Assembly: GCF_048060095.1 (NCBI RefSeq)
Contig: NZ_JBLUOA010000001.1
Location: 1 to 64,000 of the forward strand
Length of the DNA stretch: 64,000 nucleotides
Direction: 5' to 3'
Origin: JBLUOA01 sp048060095
GTDB taxonomy: Bacteria > Pseudomonadota > Alphaproteobacteria > Rhodobacterales > Rhodobacteraceae
Position numbers and translations under genes: made by a program. This document shows, in pieces, positions 9,292 through 17,555 of this stretch; the stretch's first letter is position 1, and the number at the start of each line of letters is the position of its first letter. The notes beneath the pieces were generated by a model that ran no database searches, had not been told where the DNA came from, and saw nothing but the letters and a program-made list of their open reading frames with translations.

Positions 9292-10605
9292 ATGGGAAAA
9301 TCGGACAAGATCAGGAAGCTGAAAAAGAAAGTCCGCAAGCTGAAGGCGCAGCTTGCGGGCGCACAGCCGAAAGGGTCGACGGTTTCGCCGCTCGCGCCGA
9401 AATCCGGTTTTCCCAAACTGCGCCCAATTGCGGGGGTCACGTTTTCCGCTGTTGCTGCCGGGGTGCGTTATGCGGGTCGGGCGGATGTCATGCTCGCCCG
9501 ACTGGCGCCCGGCACGGCAATTGCCGGGGTCTTTACCCAATCCGCCACCCGCGCGGCCCCGGTGCTTGACTGTCAGGCCAAGATCGGCGGCGATACAAAG
9601 GACGGGGCGGCGATTGTCGTCAACTCAGGCAACGCAAACGCCTTTACCGGAACCAACGGGATCGAAGCGGTCAGGGCGATCACGAACACGGTGGCCGATA
9701 CGCTGTCCGTCTCCGAGGCGCGGGTTTTCACATCCTCAACCGGGGTGATTGGTGAACCACTGCCCCACGACCGCGTCACGGCCAAGATTGGCGAATTGAA
9801 AAATGCGCTAAACGAAGGCGCCATTGCCGACGCCGCAAAGGCGATCATGACGACCGACACCTTCCCCAAGGGCGCTTCGGCTGAGATTGACGCAGGCGGC
9901 CCCATCAAGATCGCCGGGATCGCCAAGGGGTCCGGCATGATTGCGCCCGATATGGCGACAATGCTGGTCTATATCTTTACCGACGCGAAGATCGCGCAGC
10001 CGCTGCTGCAAGACATGCTGTCCGACCTGACCGACCCGACCTTCAACAGCATTACGGTGGATAGCGACACCTCGACCTCGGACACGCTGCTGCTGGCTGC
10101 GACCGGGCAAAGCGAAGCGCCGGAAATCACGGCGGGGACCGACGCGGCAAAGGCGTTCCGCGATGCGCTGCACGGCGTCATGCTGGACCTCGCCCACCAA
10201 GTCGTGCGCGATGGCGAAGGCGCGACCAAGTTCGTCGAAGTGCGCGTTACCGGCGCGGCGGATGACGGCGACGCGCGCAAGGTTGCGCTGGCAATTGCGA
10301 ACTCCCCCCTCGTCAAGACCGCCGTGGCCGGCGAAGACCCGAACTGGGGCCGCGTCGTGATGGCTGTCGGCAAATCCGGCGCGAAGGCGGATCGCGATAC
10401 GCTTACAATCCGCTTTGGCGATGTACTGGTCGCCGAAAACGGCTGGGTGTCGCCCGATTATCGCGAAGAAGACGCCGCCGCGCATATGAAGGGCGATGAC
10501 CTGCTGATCGCGGTTGACATGGGGCTTGGCGAAGGCGCTTCGACCGTTTGGACATGTGACCTCACCAATCGCTACATCGAAATCAACGCGGATTACCGGT
10601 CGTGA
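9292..10605 (+). CDS. argJ: Bifunctional glutamate N-acetyltransferase/N-acetylglutamate synthase
   Basis: ArgJ transfers the acetyl group from N-acetylornithine to glutamate in the cyclic arginine pathway, and may also make N-acetylglutamate from acetyl-CoA. The protein (437 residues) autocleaves before a threonine; the motif APDMATML is present with the nucleophile T223. The oxyanion region SSTGVIG (148-154) and the C-terminal TNRYIEINADYRS are also typical. The N-terminus carries ~25 extra, very lysine-rich residues (KIRKLKKKVRKLKAQL) before the usual start of the fold. They look like a short charged helix. argG of the same pathway is at 36 kb. mutT follows 22 bases downstream. Confidence 0.96.
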   Translation: MGKSDKIRKLKKKVRKLKAQLAGAQPKGSTVSPLAPKSGFPKLRPIAGVTFSAVAAGVRYAGRADVMLARLAPGTAIAGVFTQSATRAAPVLDCQAKIGGDTKDGAAIVVNSGNANAFTGTNGIEAVRAITNTVADTLSVSEARVFTSSTGVIGEPLPHDRVTAKIGELKNALNEGAIADAAKAIMTTDTFPKGASAEIDAGGPIKIAGIAKGSGMIAPDMATMLVYIFTDAKIAQPLLQDMLSDLTDPTFNSITVDSDTSTSDTLLLAATGQSEAPEITAGTDAAKAFRDALHGVMLDLAHQVVRDGEGATKFVEVRVTGAADDGDARKVALAIANSPLVKTAVAGEDPNWGRVVMAVGKSGAKADRDTLTIRFGDVLVAENGWVSPDYREEDAAAHMKGDDLLIAVDMGLGEGASTVWTCDLTNRYIEINADYRS

Positions 10606-10627
10606 TCGTCGCCCGGGTGCTGCGCCG

Positions 10628-11026
10628 ATGAAAACCGTCCTCGTCTCTGCCGTTGCGCTGATTGACGTCGACGGGCGCGTTCTGATCGCTCAGCGTCCCG
10701 AAGGAAAATCAATGGCGGGCCTCTGGGAATTTCCCGGTGGCAAGGTCGAACCGGGCGAAACGCCCGAACACGCGCTTATCCGCGAATTGCAGGAAGAACT
10801 GGGCATCGACACTTGGGAAAGTTGCCTTGCGCCGCTGACCTTCGCCAGTCACAGCTATGATGACTTCCATCTGCTCATGCCCTTGTTTGCATGTAGAAAA
10901 TGGCAAGGGCAGCCGCAATCGAACGAAGGTCAAGCCCTGAAATGGGTGCGCCCGAACGACTTGCGAAACTATCCGATGCCGCCAGCGGATATCCCCCTGA
11001 TCCCGATTCTAAGGGATTGGTTGTAA
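10628..11026 (+). CDS. mutT: 8-oxo-dGTP diphosphatase MutT
   Basis: This 132-residue Nudix hydrolase removes oxidised dGTP from the nucleotide pool to avoid A:T to C:G mutations. The Nudix box is complete (GGKVEPGETPEHALIRELQE then ELGI), and the N-terminal VALIDVDGRVLIAQRPEGK and the segment MAGLWEFPGGK are the MutT pattern. The ATG at 10628 gives the standard N-terminus; an earlier in-frame ATG at 10514 lies inside argJ. It is probably translated from the argJ transcript. Three other Nudix or NTP-cleaning genes are in the window (32077, 33730, 45417). Confidence 0.93.
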   Translation: MKTVLVSAVALIDVDGRVLIAQRPEGKSMAGLWEFPGGKVEPGETPEHALIRELQEELGIDTWESCLAPLTFASHSYDDFHLLMPLFACRKWQGQPQSNEGQALKWVRPNDLRNYPMPPADIPLIPILRDWL

Positions 11027-11138
11027 AGGCGTTTTAGGCGGCTTTACGCGCATTGTTGCCGACCACGATGAAATTTTTGCAGTTTTTTGCCGATTGTGTA
11101 GGCTTTGAGCACTGATTCTACCTGGGGAGGAATCGTTG

Positions 11139-11276
11139 ATGCTTCGCACGATCACACTTGGAAGTTGTGTATCTGTTCAAGGGAAATTCCTGCGCGAATT
11201 GGGAGACGGCAGAATTGTCGTTGACGTCGGCGGAAGGACTTTTGAAGGCTATCCGGTTCTGCAAACCGCTGCGTAG
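11139..11276 (+). CDS. Small protein, 45 residues, unknown function
   Basis: This short ORF begins with ATG preceded by GGGGAGGAATCGTTG, one of the best ribosome binding sites in the window. It encodes a 45-residue protein starting MLRTITLGSCVSVQGKF and ending with TFEGYPVLQTAA. It has no signal peptide or membrane segment and looks like a small beta-rich fold with one cysteine. The stop is followed 20 bases later by a strong terminator, which fits a real short transcript. The 112 bases before it separate it from mutT. I believe similar small proteins occur in related bacteria but cannot check this. Function is unknown. Confidence 0.7.
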   Translation: MLRTITLGSCVSVQGKFLRELGDGRIVVDVGGRTFEGYPVLQTAA

Positions 11277-11295
11277 AATACCCTCGTAAACTGTG

Positions 11296-11328
11296 AAAAG
11301 GGACGATCCTTTCGGATCGTCCCTTTTT
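11296..11328. terminator. Strong bidirectional terminator
   Basis: A perfect 10-bp stem GGGACGATCC (11300-11309) / GGATCGTCCC (11314-11323) with a TTTC loop is flanked by AAAA on the left and TTTTT on the right. It can end the plus-strand small-ORF transcript and the minus-strand infB operon, whose stop is at 11352. It is the clearest intrinsic terminator in the window. Confidence 0.9.
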
Positions 11329-11351
11329 GCATCTGGTGTTCAGCGGTGAAA

Positions 11352-13841
11352 TTAGTCGAGCTGACGCTCAACCTCTTCCCGCTCAAAGATCTCGATCACG
11401 TCGCCGGGACGAATGTCATCGTAGTTCTCGAAGGCCATACCGCATTCCTGACCGCTCTGAACCTCTTTCACTTCGTCCTTGAAACGTTTGAGAGTTTTCA
11501 GGCTGCCTTCGTGGATCACCACATCGTCGCGCAGCAAACGAACACCGGCAGAGCGGCGAGCGATGCCTTCGGTAACAAGGCACCCGGCGACCTTGCCGAC
11601 ACCCGTAACCTTGAAGACTTCCTTGATCTCGGCGTAGCCGATGAAGTTTTCGCGAACCTCGGCAGACAGCAGGCCAGAGGCCGCCGCTTTCACATCGTCG
11701 ACCAGATCGTAGATGACGGAGTAATAGCGGATCTCCACACCCTTCTGGTTGGCGACGTTCCGTGCGGTCGCATTGGCCCGGACGTTAAAGCCCATGACCG
11801 GCGCGCCCGAGGCTTCGGCCAGGCCGATGTCGGATTCGGTGATCGCCCCAACGCCGGAGTGCAGAACGCGAACGCGCACCTCGTCGTTGCCGATTTTCTC
11901 CATCGCCTGAACGATCGCTTCGGCAGAGCCTTGCACGTCGGCCTTGACCAAGATCGGCAGCTCGGAAACGGCTTGGTCTTCCTTCGCCTTCGCCATCATC
12001 TGGTCGAGCGTTGTCGCAGCGCCAACTGCGGCGCGTTTGTCCTTCGCGGCCTTTTCACGGTATTCCGCGATTTCACGCGCTTGCGCTTCGGTGTCGACGA
12101 CGTTCAGAACGTCGCCCGCTTCGGGTGTGCCGTTGAGGCCAAGAACTTCGACCGGGACGGACGGGCCAGCCTCTTCGACGCGGTCGCCCTTGTCGTTGAT
12201 AAGCGCCCGCACCTTGCCCCACTGTTCGCCAACAACAAAAATGTCGCCCTGGCGCAATGTGCCGTTCTGAACCAGAACCGTCGCAACCGGGCCGCGGCCC
12301 ACGTCAAGCTGCGCCTCGATCACAGCGCCAGAGGCGGCGCGATCAGGATTGGCCTTGAGGTCGAGCAATTCGGATTGCAACGCGATATTCTCAAGCAACG
12401 TATCAAGGCCGGTACCGTTGATCGCGGACACTTCGACATCCAGCACGTCGCCTGACATCTTTTCAACGATCACTTCGTGTTGCAGCAGGTCGGTCCGCAC
12501 CTTGTCCGGGTCGGCCTCGGGGCGGTCGATCTTGTTGATCGCAACGATCATCGGAACACCCGCCGCCTTGGCGTGGTTAATCGCCTCAATCGTTTGGGGC
12601 ATCACGGCGTCATCTGCCGCAACCACAAGCACGACGATATCGGTGACCTGCGCACCACGGGCCCGCATCGAGGTAAACGCCGCGTGGCCGGGGGTGTCGA
12701 GGAAAGTCAGCAGCGTGTCGTCATCGGTTTTCACCTGATAGGCACCGATATGCTGGGTGATGCCGCCAGCCTCGCCCGATACGACCTTCGCATTGCGGAT
12801 CGCGTCCAGCAGCGAGGTTTTACCGTGGTCAACGTGGCCCATCACGGTGATGACCGGAGGCCGCGCTTGCAACTCTTCGTCTTTGTCATCGACCTGTTGG
12901 ATCACGTCTTCAACATCAGAGTCAGAGACGCGCACGATCTTGTGGCCGAACTCCTCAACGATCAGTTCCGCCGTGTCGGCGTCGATCGGTTGGTTCTGCG
13001 TGACCATCATGCCCATGTTCATAAGCGACTTCACAACGTCGGCAACGCGTTCAGCCATCCGGTTCGCGAGTTCCTGAACAAGAATCGTCTCCGGAACCTG
13101 CACGTCACGCACGACCTTTTCACGCTCAACCGGGCCGCCCATGGCTTTCTGCCGGGCACGTTCCTGTTTGCGTTTCATCGCCGCCATTGACCGCTGACGG
13201 CCGCCTTCGCCACCGCGAAGCGCCTGGTTCAGCGTCAGCTTGCCGGACCGGCGACCATCGTCACGGGCGGCTTTGCCTTTTGAGTTGCGGTCGTTTTTGT
13301 TGTCACGCTCCGGCGCTTTGCGCGGGGCAGAGGACGGCTTGGCCGCGCGCGGCGCTTCGGCTTCGGGTGCCGGCATCGCAGCCGCTGCATCCGCCGCTTT
13401 CTTCGCATCTTCCGCTTCGCGCTTCTTGCGCTCGTCTTCTTCGGCCTTGGCGCGCAGGGCGTCTTCACGCTCCTGTTCTTCGCGTTCCTTGGCTTCAATC
13501 TCGGCCTTGCGACGCTCACGCTCCTCGGCGCGGGCCTTTTCTTCGGCCTCACGCTCCGCGGCTTCATCAACTTCGCGGGCTTTGGCGGCTTTCAGCGCCT
13601 TCAGGCGACGCTCCATCTCTGCATCAGAGATACCGGCCGGGCGCTTCGAGGGATCACCACCAGACGCAGCTGCACCGCCCGTCGATGGCTTGGCGCCACC
13701 GGGCTTGGGAACCACAACGCGTTTGCGCTTGGTTTCAACCACGACATTCTTCGTCCGTCCGTGGCTGAAGCTTTGCTTCACGTTGCCCGCTCGGGGGCCG
13801 CCACGCAGGCCGAGAGTCTTTTTGCCGTCATTATCGCTCAT
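11352..13841 (-). CDS. infB: Translation initiation factor IF-2
   Basis: IF-2 is the GTPase that brings initiator tRNA to the 30S subunit. The 829-residue protein has a long, highly charged Lys/Glu/Ala-rich N-terminal half (about residues 65-200), then the IF2 N-terminal-type domain near 245-312. The G domain has G1 GHVDHGKT at 335-342, the DTPGHAAF G3 motif and the NKID G4 motif. Elongation-factor-like beta barrels and the C-terminal initiator-tRNA binding domain follow. The start ATG overlaps the end of the ylxR-like gene by 11 bases, so translation is coupled. It is the last gene of rimP-nusA-ylxR-infB and is followed by the bidirectional terminator. Confidence 0.98.
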   Translation of the reverse strand: MSDNDGKKTLGLRGGPRAGNVKQSFSHGRTKNVVVETKRKRVVVPKPGGAKPSTGGAAASGGDPSKRPAGISDAEMERRLKALKAAKAREVDEAAEREAEEKARAEERERRKAEIEAKEREEQEREDALRAKAEEDERKKREAEDAKKAADAAAAMPAPEAEAPRAAKPSSAPRKAPERDNKNDRNSKGKAARDDGRRSGKLTLNQALRGGEGGRQRSMAAMKRKQERARQKAMGGPVEREKVVRDVQVPETILVQELANRMAERVADVVKSLMNMGMMVTQNQPIDADTAELIVEEFGHKIVRVSDSDVEDVIQQVDDKDEELQARPPVITVMGHVDHGKTSLLDAIRNAKVVSGEAGGITQHIGAYQVKTDDDTLLTFLDTPGHAAFTSMRARGAQVTDIVVLVVAADDAVMPQTIEAINHAKAAGVPMIVAINKIDRPEADPDKVRTDLLQHEVIVEKMSGDVLDVEVSAINGTGLDTLLENIALQSELLDLKANPDRAASGAVIEAQLDVGRGPVATVLVQNGTLRQGDIFVVGEQWGKVRALINDKGDRVEEAGPSVPVEVLGLNGTPEAGDVLNVVDTEAQAREIAEYREKAAKDKRAAVGAATTLDQMMAKAKEDQAVSELPILVKADVQGSAEAIVQAMEKIGNDEVRVRVLHSGVGAITESDIGLAEASGAPVMGFNVRANATARNVANQKGVEIRYYSVIYDLVDDVKAAASGLLSAEVRENFIGYAEIKEVFKVTGVGKVAGCLVTEGIARRSAGVRLLRDDVVIHEGSLKTLKRFKDEVKEVQSGQECGMAFENYDDIRPGDVIEIFEREEVERQLD

Positions 13842-14466
13842 CTGGTCTTCGTACCTTTCCGGTGGACCCTTCCACCGCCGTTTCGCGCACGCCCTTTAAC
13901 TTATCGGCTTCCTCTACAACACGTGTCGTGAGTCCACCAGCCGCAAGCGCGCCATGTATCACATTTTCCCGGCCGAATGCCAAACCCAATTCTTGGGCCG
14001 TCAAAACGCCGATAAAGCGTCCCCCTTCAGGGGTCCGCAGCTTTGTCTTTCCGCGTTCAGATCCATCCATGGCCTGAACAAGAACCTTGGCATGTTCCTT
14101 TGCCAACCAGTCCTTTGCTTTCTCATACCCGGCGACCGCATAGCCGCCCTTCCGCGCGAGAGAGATCAGGTCGACGACCCGCTGCGCAAGCTGGCGCTCC
14201 AACCCCGCGATCATCCCGTCCGGCACCTTTACCGGGCGTTTCGCTGCCCGCGAAAACAGCCCCTTCTTCGCCGCCTTTTCAAGCGCGGCACGGTCTGCGG
14301 CGACCCATATCCCACGCCCGGGCAATTTGCCCAGAACGTCGGGAACCACTTCATCGCCCGGGCCGACCACGAACCGGATCAGGCCAGCCTTTGGCTGCAC
14401 CTCTCCGGTTGCGATGCAGCGGCGTTCTGGTTCTTCCCGCGTCTTGGCTTGCCCACCGCGCGACAT
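13831..14466 (-). CDS. YlxR-family RNA-binding protein (DUF448 plus L7Ae-like domain)
   Basis: The protein has 211 residues and two parts. An N-terminal YlxR/DUF448 domain (about residues 8-85) has the hallmark RRCIATGEV and the segment GRGIWVAADRAALEKA. A second domain (~95-180) resembles the L7Ae/L30e RNA-binding fold (DLISLARKGGYAVAGYEK). This gene lies between nusA and infB in many bacteria. A role in transcription termination or ribosome assembly is inferred from that position. The ATG at 14466 follows GGAGAGACGCC; the upstream in-frame start at 14580 overlaps nusA and is unlikely. It begins 22 bases after nusA and overlaps infB by 11 bases. Confidence 0.9.
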   Translation of the reverse strand: MSRGGQAKTREEPERRCIATGEVQPKAGLIRFVVGPGDEVVPDVLGKLPGRGIWVAADRAALEKAAKKGLFSRAAKRPVKVPDGMIAGLERQLAQRVVDLISLARKGGYAVAGYEKAKDWLAKEHAKVLVQAMDGSERGKTKLRTPEGGRFIGVLTAQELGLAFGRENVIHGALAAGGLTTRVVEEADKLKGVRETAVEGSTGKVRRPDER

Positions 14467-14488
14467 GGCGTCTCTCCGAGGCCTGCGA

Positions 14489-16117
14489 TCAGGCCTCGGC
14501 CTCCTCTGTGGTTTCGCCGTCAGCGTCTGCTTCGGCCTCTTCTTCTTCGGCCTCAAGCTCTGTCGGGTCGACCCAGCCAAGCTGGATGCGGGCGGTCATC
14601 ACCAAATGCTGCGCCTCTTCCAGAGACACCTCAAACTTTTCCAACACACCATCATCCTTAACGCGCTCGCCATCCACCGTTGTCCAGCCGCCAGCCAATT
14701 CCCAGTCAGCGCAGGTGGCGAAGTCTTCCAGCGTCTTCACGCCGTCTTCGGCAAGTGCCTCCAACATTTGGGGCGTCAGGCCCTCAAATTCAACCAGGCT
14801 GTCCTCAACACCAAGCTCGCGCGCGTGATCGAGCGCCTTCTTGTTTTGCGCATCGAGGCAATCCTTAGCGCGGGCCTGCAACTCCTCTGCGGTGCCTTCG
14901 TCAACGCCGTCGATCACCAGCAGTTCGTCACGCTCGACATAGGCGACCTCTTCCAGATTGGTGAACCCTTCGGACACAAGCAACTGCGCAAAGAACTCAT
15001 CAAGGTCGAGCGTATCCATGAACAGTTTGGTGCGTTCGGCGAATTCGGCCTGACGGCGTTCGGATTCTTCCGCCTCCGTCATGATGTCGATGTCGAGCCC
15101 GGTCAGTTGCGATGCAAGCCGCACGTTTTGACCGCGGCGACCGATTGCAAGCGAAAGCTGTTCGTCCGGCACGACGACTTCGATCCGCTCGGCCTCTTCG
15201 TCCAGAACCACCTTGGTGACTTCGGCTGGTTGTAGCGCGTTAACGAGGAAGGTCGGCTGATCTTCATTCCACGGAATGATGTCGATCTTTTCGCCTTGCA
15301 GCTCGTTCACAACGGCCTGAACCCGGCTGCCGCGCATACCGACACAGGCGCCGACAGGGTCGATGGAGTTATCGTAAGAGATCACAGCGATCTTCGCACG
15401 CGATCCCGGATCACGGGCAACCGCCTTAATTTCAATAATGCCGTCATAGATTTCCGGCACTTCCATCTTGAACAATTCGGCCATGAACTGCGGATCGGTC
15501 CGGCTGAGGAAAATCTGCGGCCCGCGCTGTTCGCGGCGCACATCCTTGATGTAGCAGCGAATACGGTCGTTCGGGCGATAGCTTTCGCGACCGATCTTTT
15601 CGTTGCGGCGCAGGATCGCTTCGCCACGGCCCACATCGACGATGACGTTGCCGTATTCCTCCCGCTTGACCTGACCGTTGATGATCGTGCCGGCGCGGTC
15701 TTGGAATTCTTCGTATTGACGGTCGCGTTCAGCTTCGCGGACCTTCTGCAAAATCACCTGCTTAGCGGATTGCGCTGCGATCCGGCCCATTTCGACGGGC
15801 GGGACTTCTTCAACGAACGTGTCGCCAACCTTTGGGTCTTCAAGGTATTGCTTGGCCTGTTCGACAGTCATCTCTGCCTGGTAGTTTTCCAGCTCTTCGT
15901 CCTCGACCACGGTGCGGACGCGGGTAAAGGTCGCGCGGCCCGTCTTGCGATCGATTGACACGCGGATGTCCATTTCGGACCCGTAGCGGGACTTTGCCGC
16001 ACGGGCGAGGGATTCTTCCATCGCCTCGACGACCAGCGCCGGGTCGATCATCTTTTCGCGTGCCACCGCTTCGGCGGTTTGCAGCAACTCAAGCTGGTTG
16101 GCAGAGGTAATCGCCAT
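14489..16117 (-). CDS. nusA: Transcription termination/antitermination protein NusA
   Basis: NusA binds RNA polymerase and nascent RNA and adjusts pausing, termination and antitermination. This 542-residue protein has the N-terminal polymerase-binding domain (~1-130), an S1 domain (KREEYGNVIVDVGRGEAIL), and two KH domains (AVISYDNSIDPVGACVGMRG; SLAIGRRGQNVRLASQLTG). Two C-terminal acidic helix-hairpin-helix repeats (LLVSEGFTNLEEVAY; TCADWELAGGW) precede a very acidic tail. This is the longer NusA form seen in proteobacteria. It lies between rimP (33 bases upstream) and the ylxR-like gene. Confidence 0.97.
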   Translation of the reverse strand: MAITSANQLELLQTAEAVAREKMIDPALVVEAMEESLARAAKSRYGSEMDIRVSIDRKTGRATFTRVRTVVEDEELENYQAEMTVEQAKQYLEDPKVGDTFVEEVPPVEMGRIAAQSAKQVILQKVREAERDRQYEEFQDRAGTIINGQVKREEYGNVIVDVGRGEAILRRNEKIGRESYRPNDRIRCYIKDVRREQRGPQIFLSRTDPQFMAELFKMEVPEIYDGIIEIKAVARDPGSRAKIAVISYDNSIDPVGACVGMRGSRVQAVVNELQGEKIDIIPWNEDQPTFLVNALQPAEVTKVVLDEEAERIEVVVPDEQLSLAIGRRGQNVRLASQLTGLDIDIMTEAEESERRQAEFAERTKLFMDTLDLDEFFAQLLVSEGFTNLEEVAYVERDELLVIDGVDEGTAEELQARAKDCLDAQNKKALDHARELGVEDSLVEFEGLTPQMLEALAEDGVKTLEDFATCADWELAGGWTTVDGERVKDDGVLEKFEVSLEEAQHLVMTARIQLGWVDPTELEAEEEEAEADADGETTEEAEA

Positions 16118-16150
16118 CAGTTCTTCTCCTCATCGCGCATAATCGCGCGT

Positions 16151-16726
16151 TTAGTTTTCATCACCGCCATCAATGATGGTCTCAACTTCGTCAAATTGGC
16201 TTTCGTCGATCTGGCCCGCATCCTTGCGGTCTTTCAGCATGTCGCGGATCAGATCGTCCGTCAGCACAAGCTTTGCGTCAGACAGCCAGTCGAATTGTAG
16301 CCCAACTGTGCCCTCTTCAATCTCGATCAGCACTTCGGACCCTTCGGTCCCGGCCAACATCCCCTTAAAGCGGCGGCGGCCGTCGATCAGTTCTTCGGTT
16401 TCGATCTTCGCCTCATAGCCTTCCCACTGGTCAAAGTCCTTCAACCGGGTCAGGGGGCGGTCGATGCCGGGGCTGGACACCTCAAGCGTGTAGGCGTCAG
16501 AAATCGGGTCTTCGACATCCAGAACCGCGGACACGGCGGTCGAAATTTCAGCGCAGTCATCGACTTCCATGCTGCCATCGGGCTTTTGCGCCATGATCTG
16601 CACGGTCGATGCCTTGCCTGTCATCAGACGCACCCGCACCAGTTCATAGCCCAGCCCCTCAATCACCGGTTGGATGATTGAGGCGAGTCGGCGGTCTATC
16701 GCAGCTCTGGCAATCAAGTCAGACAT
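16151..16726 (-). CDS. rimP: Ribosome maturation factor RimP
   Basis: RimP is needed for maturation of the 30S subunit. The 191-residue protein has the typical N-terminal domain (IQPVIEGLGYELVRVRLM, the EVSSPGIDRPL motif) and the C-terminal SH3-like barrel (ETEELIDGRRRFKG, VGLQFDWLSDAKLV). The ATG at 16726 is chosen because it starts the family N-terminus and is preceded by TTGGAACAAAG; an in-frame start at 16801 would read through the upstream hairpin. It heads the rimP-nusA-ylxR-infB operon. A terminator-like hairpin ends 15 bases before its start codon. Confidence 0.95.
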   Translation of the reverse strand: MSDLIARAAIDRRLASIIQPVIEGLGYELVRVRLMTGKASTVQIMAQKPDGSMEVDDCAEISTAVSAVLDVEDPISDAYTLEVSSPGIDRPLTRLKDFDQWEGYEAKIETEELIDGRRRFKGMLAGTEGSEVLIEIEEGTVGLQFDWLSDAKLVLTDDLIRDMLKDRKDAGQIDESQFDEVETIIDGGDEN

Positions 16727-16741
16727 CTTTGTTCCAAGCAC

Positions 16742-16765
16742 AAAAAAACGGGCGCGCGGCCCGTT
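16742..16765 (-). terminator. Terminator-like hairpin in the rimP leader
   Basis: On the minus strand, AACGGGC (16765-16759) and GCCCGTT (16753-16747) form a perfect 7-bp stem with a 5-base loop, followed by an uninterrupted T tract ending at 16742. It could end the upstream CDGSH-gene transcript. It lies only 15 bases before the rimP ATG, so rimP mRNA started from any upstream promoter must pass it. That position suggests attenuation of the operon, which is inferred. Confidence 0.75.
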
Positions 16766-16819
16766 GCTATTTCCCGGTGGAGCGTTGGGGTTGGAAGCCA
16801 AGGCACCGCTGTTGAGGGG

Positions 16820-16848
16820 GATATACGCCCTTCAATCCGAGTCTGCAA
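16820..16848 (-). promoter_or_regulatory. Candidate sigma-70 promoter for rimP-nusA-infB
   Basis: On the minus strand TTGCAG (16848-16843) and TATATC (16825-16820) are separated by exactly 17 bases, close to the housekeeping consensus. It lies between the CDGSH gene and the leader hairpin. A start near 16813 would give a leader of about 87 bases. This is a consensus match only. Confidence 0.5.
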
Positions 16849-16874
16849 GCGATTGATGTTTTGTGGGCGGCGCG

Positions 16875-17498
16875 TCAGCCGTCCTCGGTCCACCCTTCGT
16901 CGCTATGGGTGCCGTCACAATAGGGTTTGTTGCCCGACAACCCACAGCGGCACAGCACGTATTTTTCCGCACAAGCGCCTTCGCCGGGTGATCCTGCATC
17001 GATATCGACGCCCATCACCCAATAGGGGCCGTTCGGTTCAACCTCGACATCCGCGCGTTCGGCGAAGTGATGTTCCGGCCCCTGGATCGCGAGCGCACCG
17101 GACGGGCAGGCCGCGATCACTGCGTCCACCTCGGCGCGAGACCCCTTATCAGGCTGCACCCAAGGTTTCTGCTTCGGATTGAAGATGTGCCCGGCGATCC
17201 GCCCGCATTCCGCCGCGTGCGAACACAGGCGCGGGTTGTAGGTAACTGTGACGTCGGCGCCCTCATACGCGATCAGCTTGTCAGGCCCGGCAGGTTTTCC
17301 ACCGCTTGACTGAAACCCTGCGGCCTCATGACTGCCATCGCAGAACGGTTTGTTCTTTGAATGGCCGCAGCGACACAGCGCCATGACGGGCTTGGCTTCC
17401 ACCTCTCGCCCGTCTCTGCCTTTCATACTGCGCAGACCCTTCACAACAAGCGGGCCGTTTTCGCGGAGTTCGATTTTCGGATGGGTATCGTCTGACAT
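16875..17498 (-). CDS. Iron-sulfur protein with two CDGSH domains and a central 4Fe-4S-type domain
   Basis: The 207-residue protein has three predicted metal-cluster sites. A first CDGSH domain has C42, C44, C53 and H57 (CRCGHSKNKPFCDGSH). A central ferredoxin-like segment has RLCSHAAECGRIAG and ACPSGAL. A second CDGSH domain near the C-terminus has C183, C185, C194 and H198 (CRCGLSGNKPYCDGTH). CDGSH domains bind 2Fe-2S clusters through three Cys and one His. Cytoplasmic location is expected because there is no signal peptide. A role in redox or electron transfer is likely, but the substrate is unknown. It is 57 bases downstream of pip and may share its transcript. Confidence 0.88.
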   Translation of the reverse strand: MSDDTHPKIELRENGPLVVKGLRSMKGRDGREVEAKPVMALCRCGHSKNKPFCDGSHEAAGFQSSGGKPAGPDKLIAYEGADVTVTYNPRLCSHAAECGRIAGHIFNPKQKPWVQPDKGSRAEVDAVIAACPSGALAIQGPEHHFAERADVEVEPNGPYWVMGVDIDAGSPGEGACAEKYVLCRCGLSGNKPYCDGTHSDEGWTEDG

Positions 17499-17555
17499 GG
17501 CGGGCCTCCTGGCTGACTTTGTCCAGTGTGACCTACGGGGCGGGTTCGCGTCAAA

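Noticed and set aside
11346..12455. Plus-strand open frame (369 codons) antisense to infB
   Set aside because: infB is certain from G-domain motifs. The shadow has no ribosome binding site or domain.
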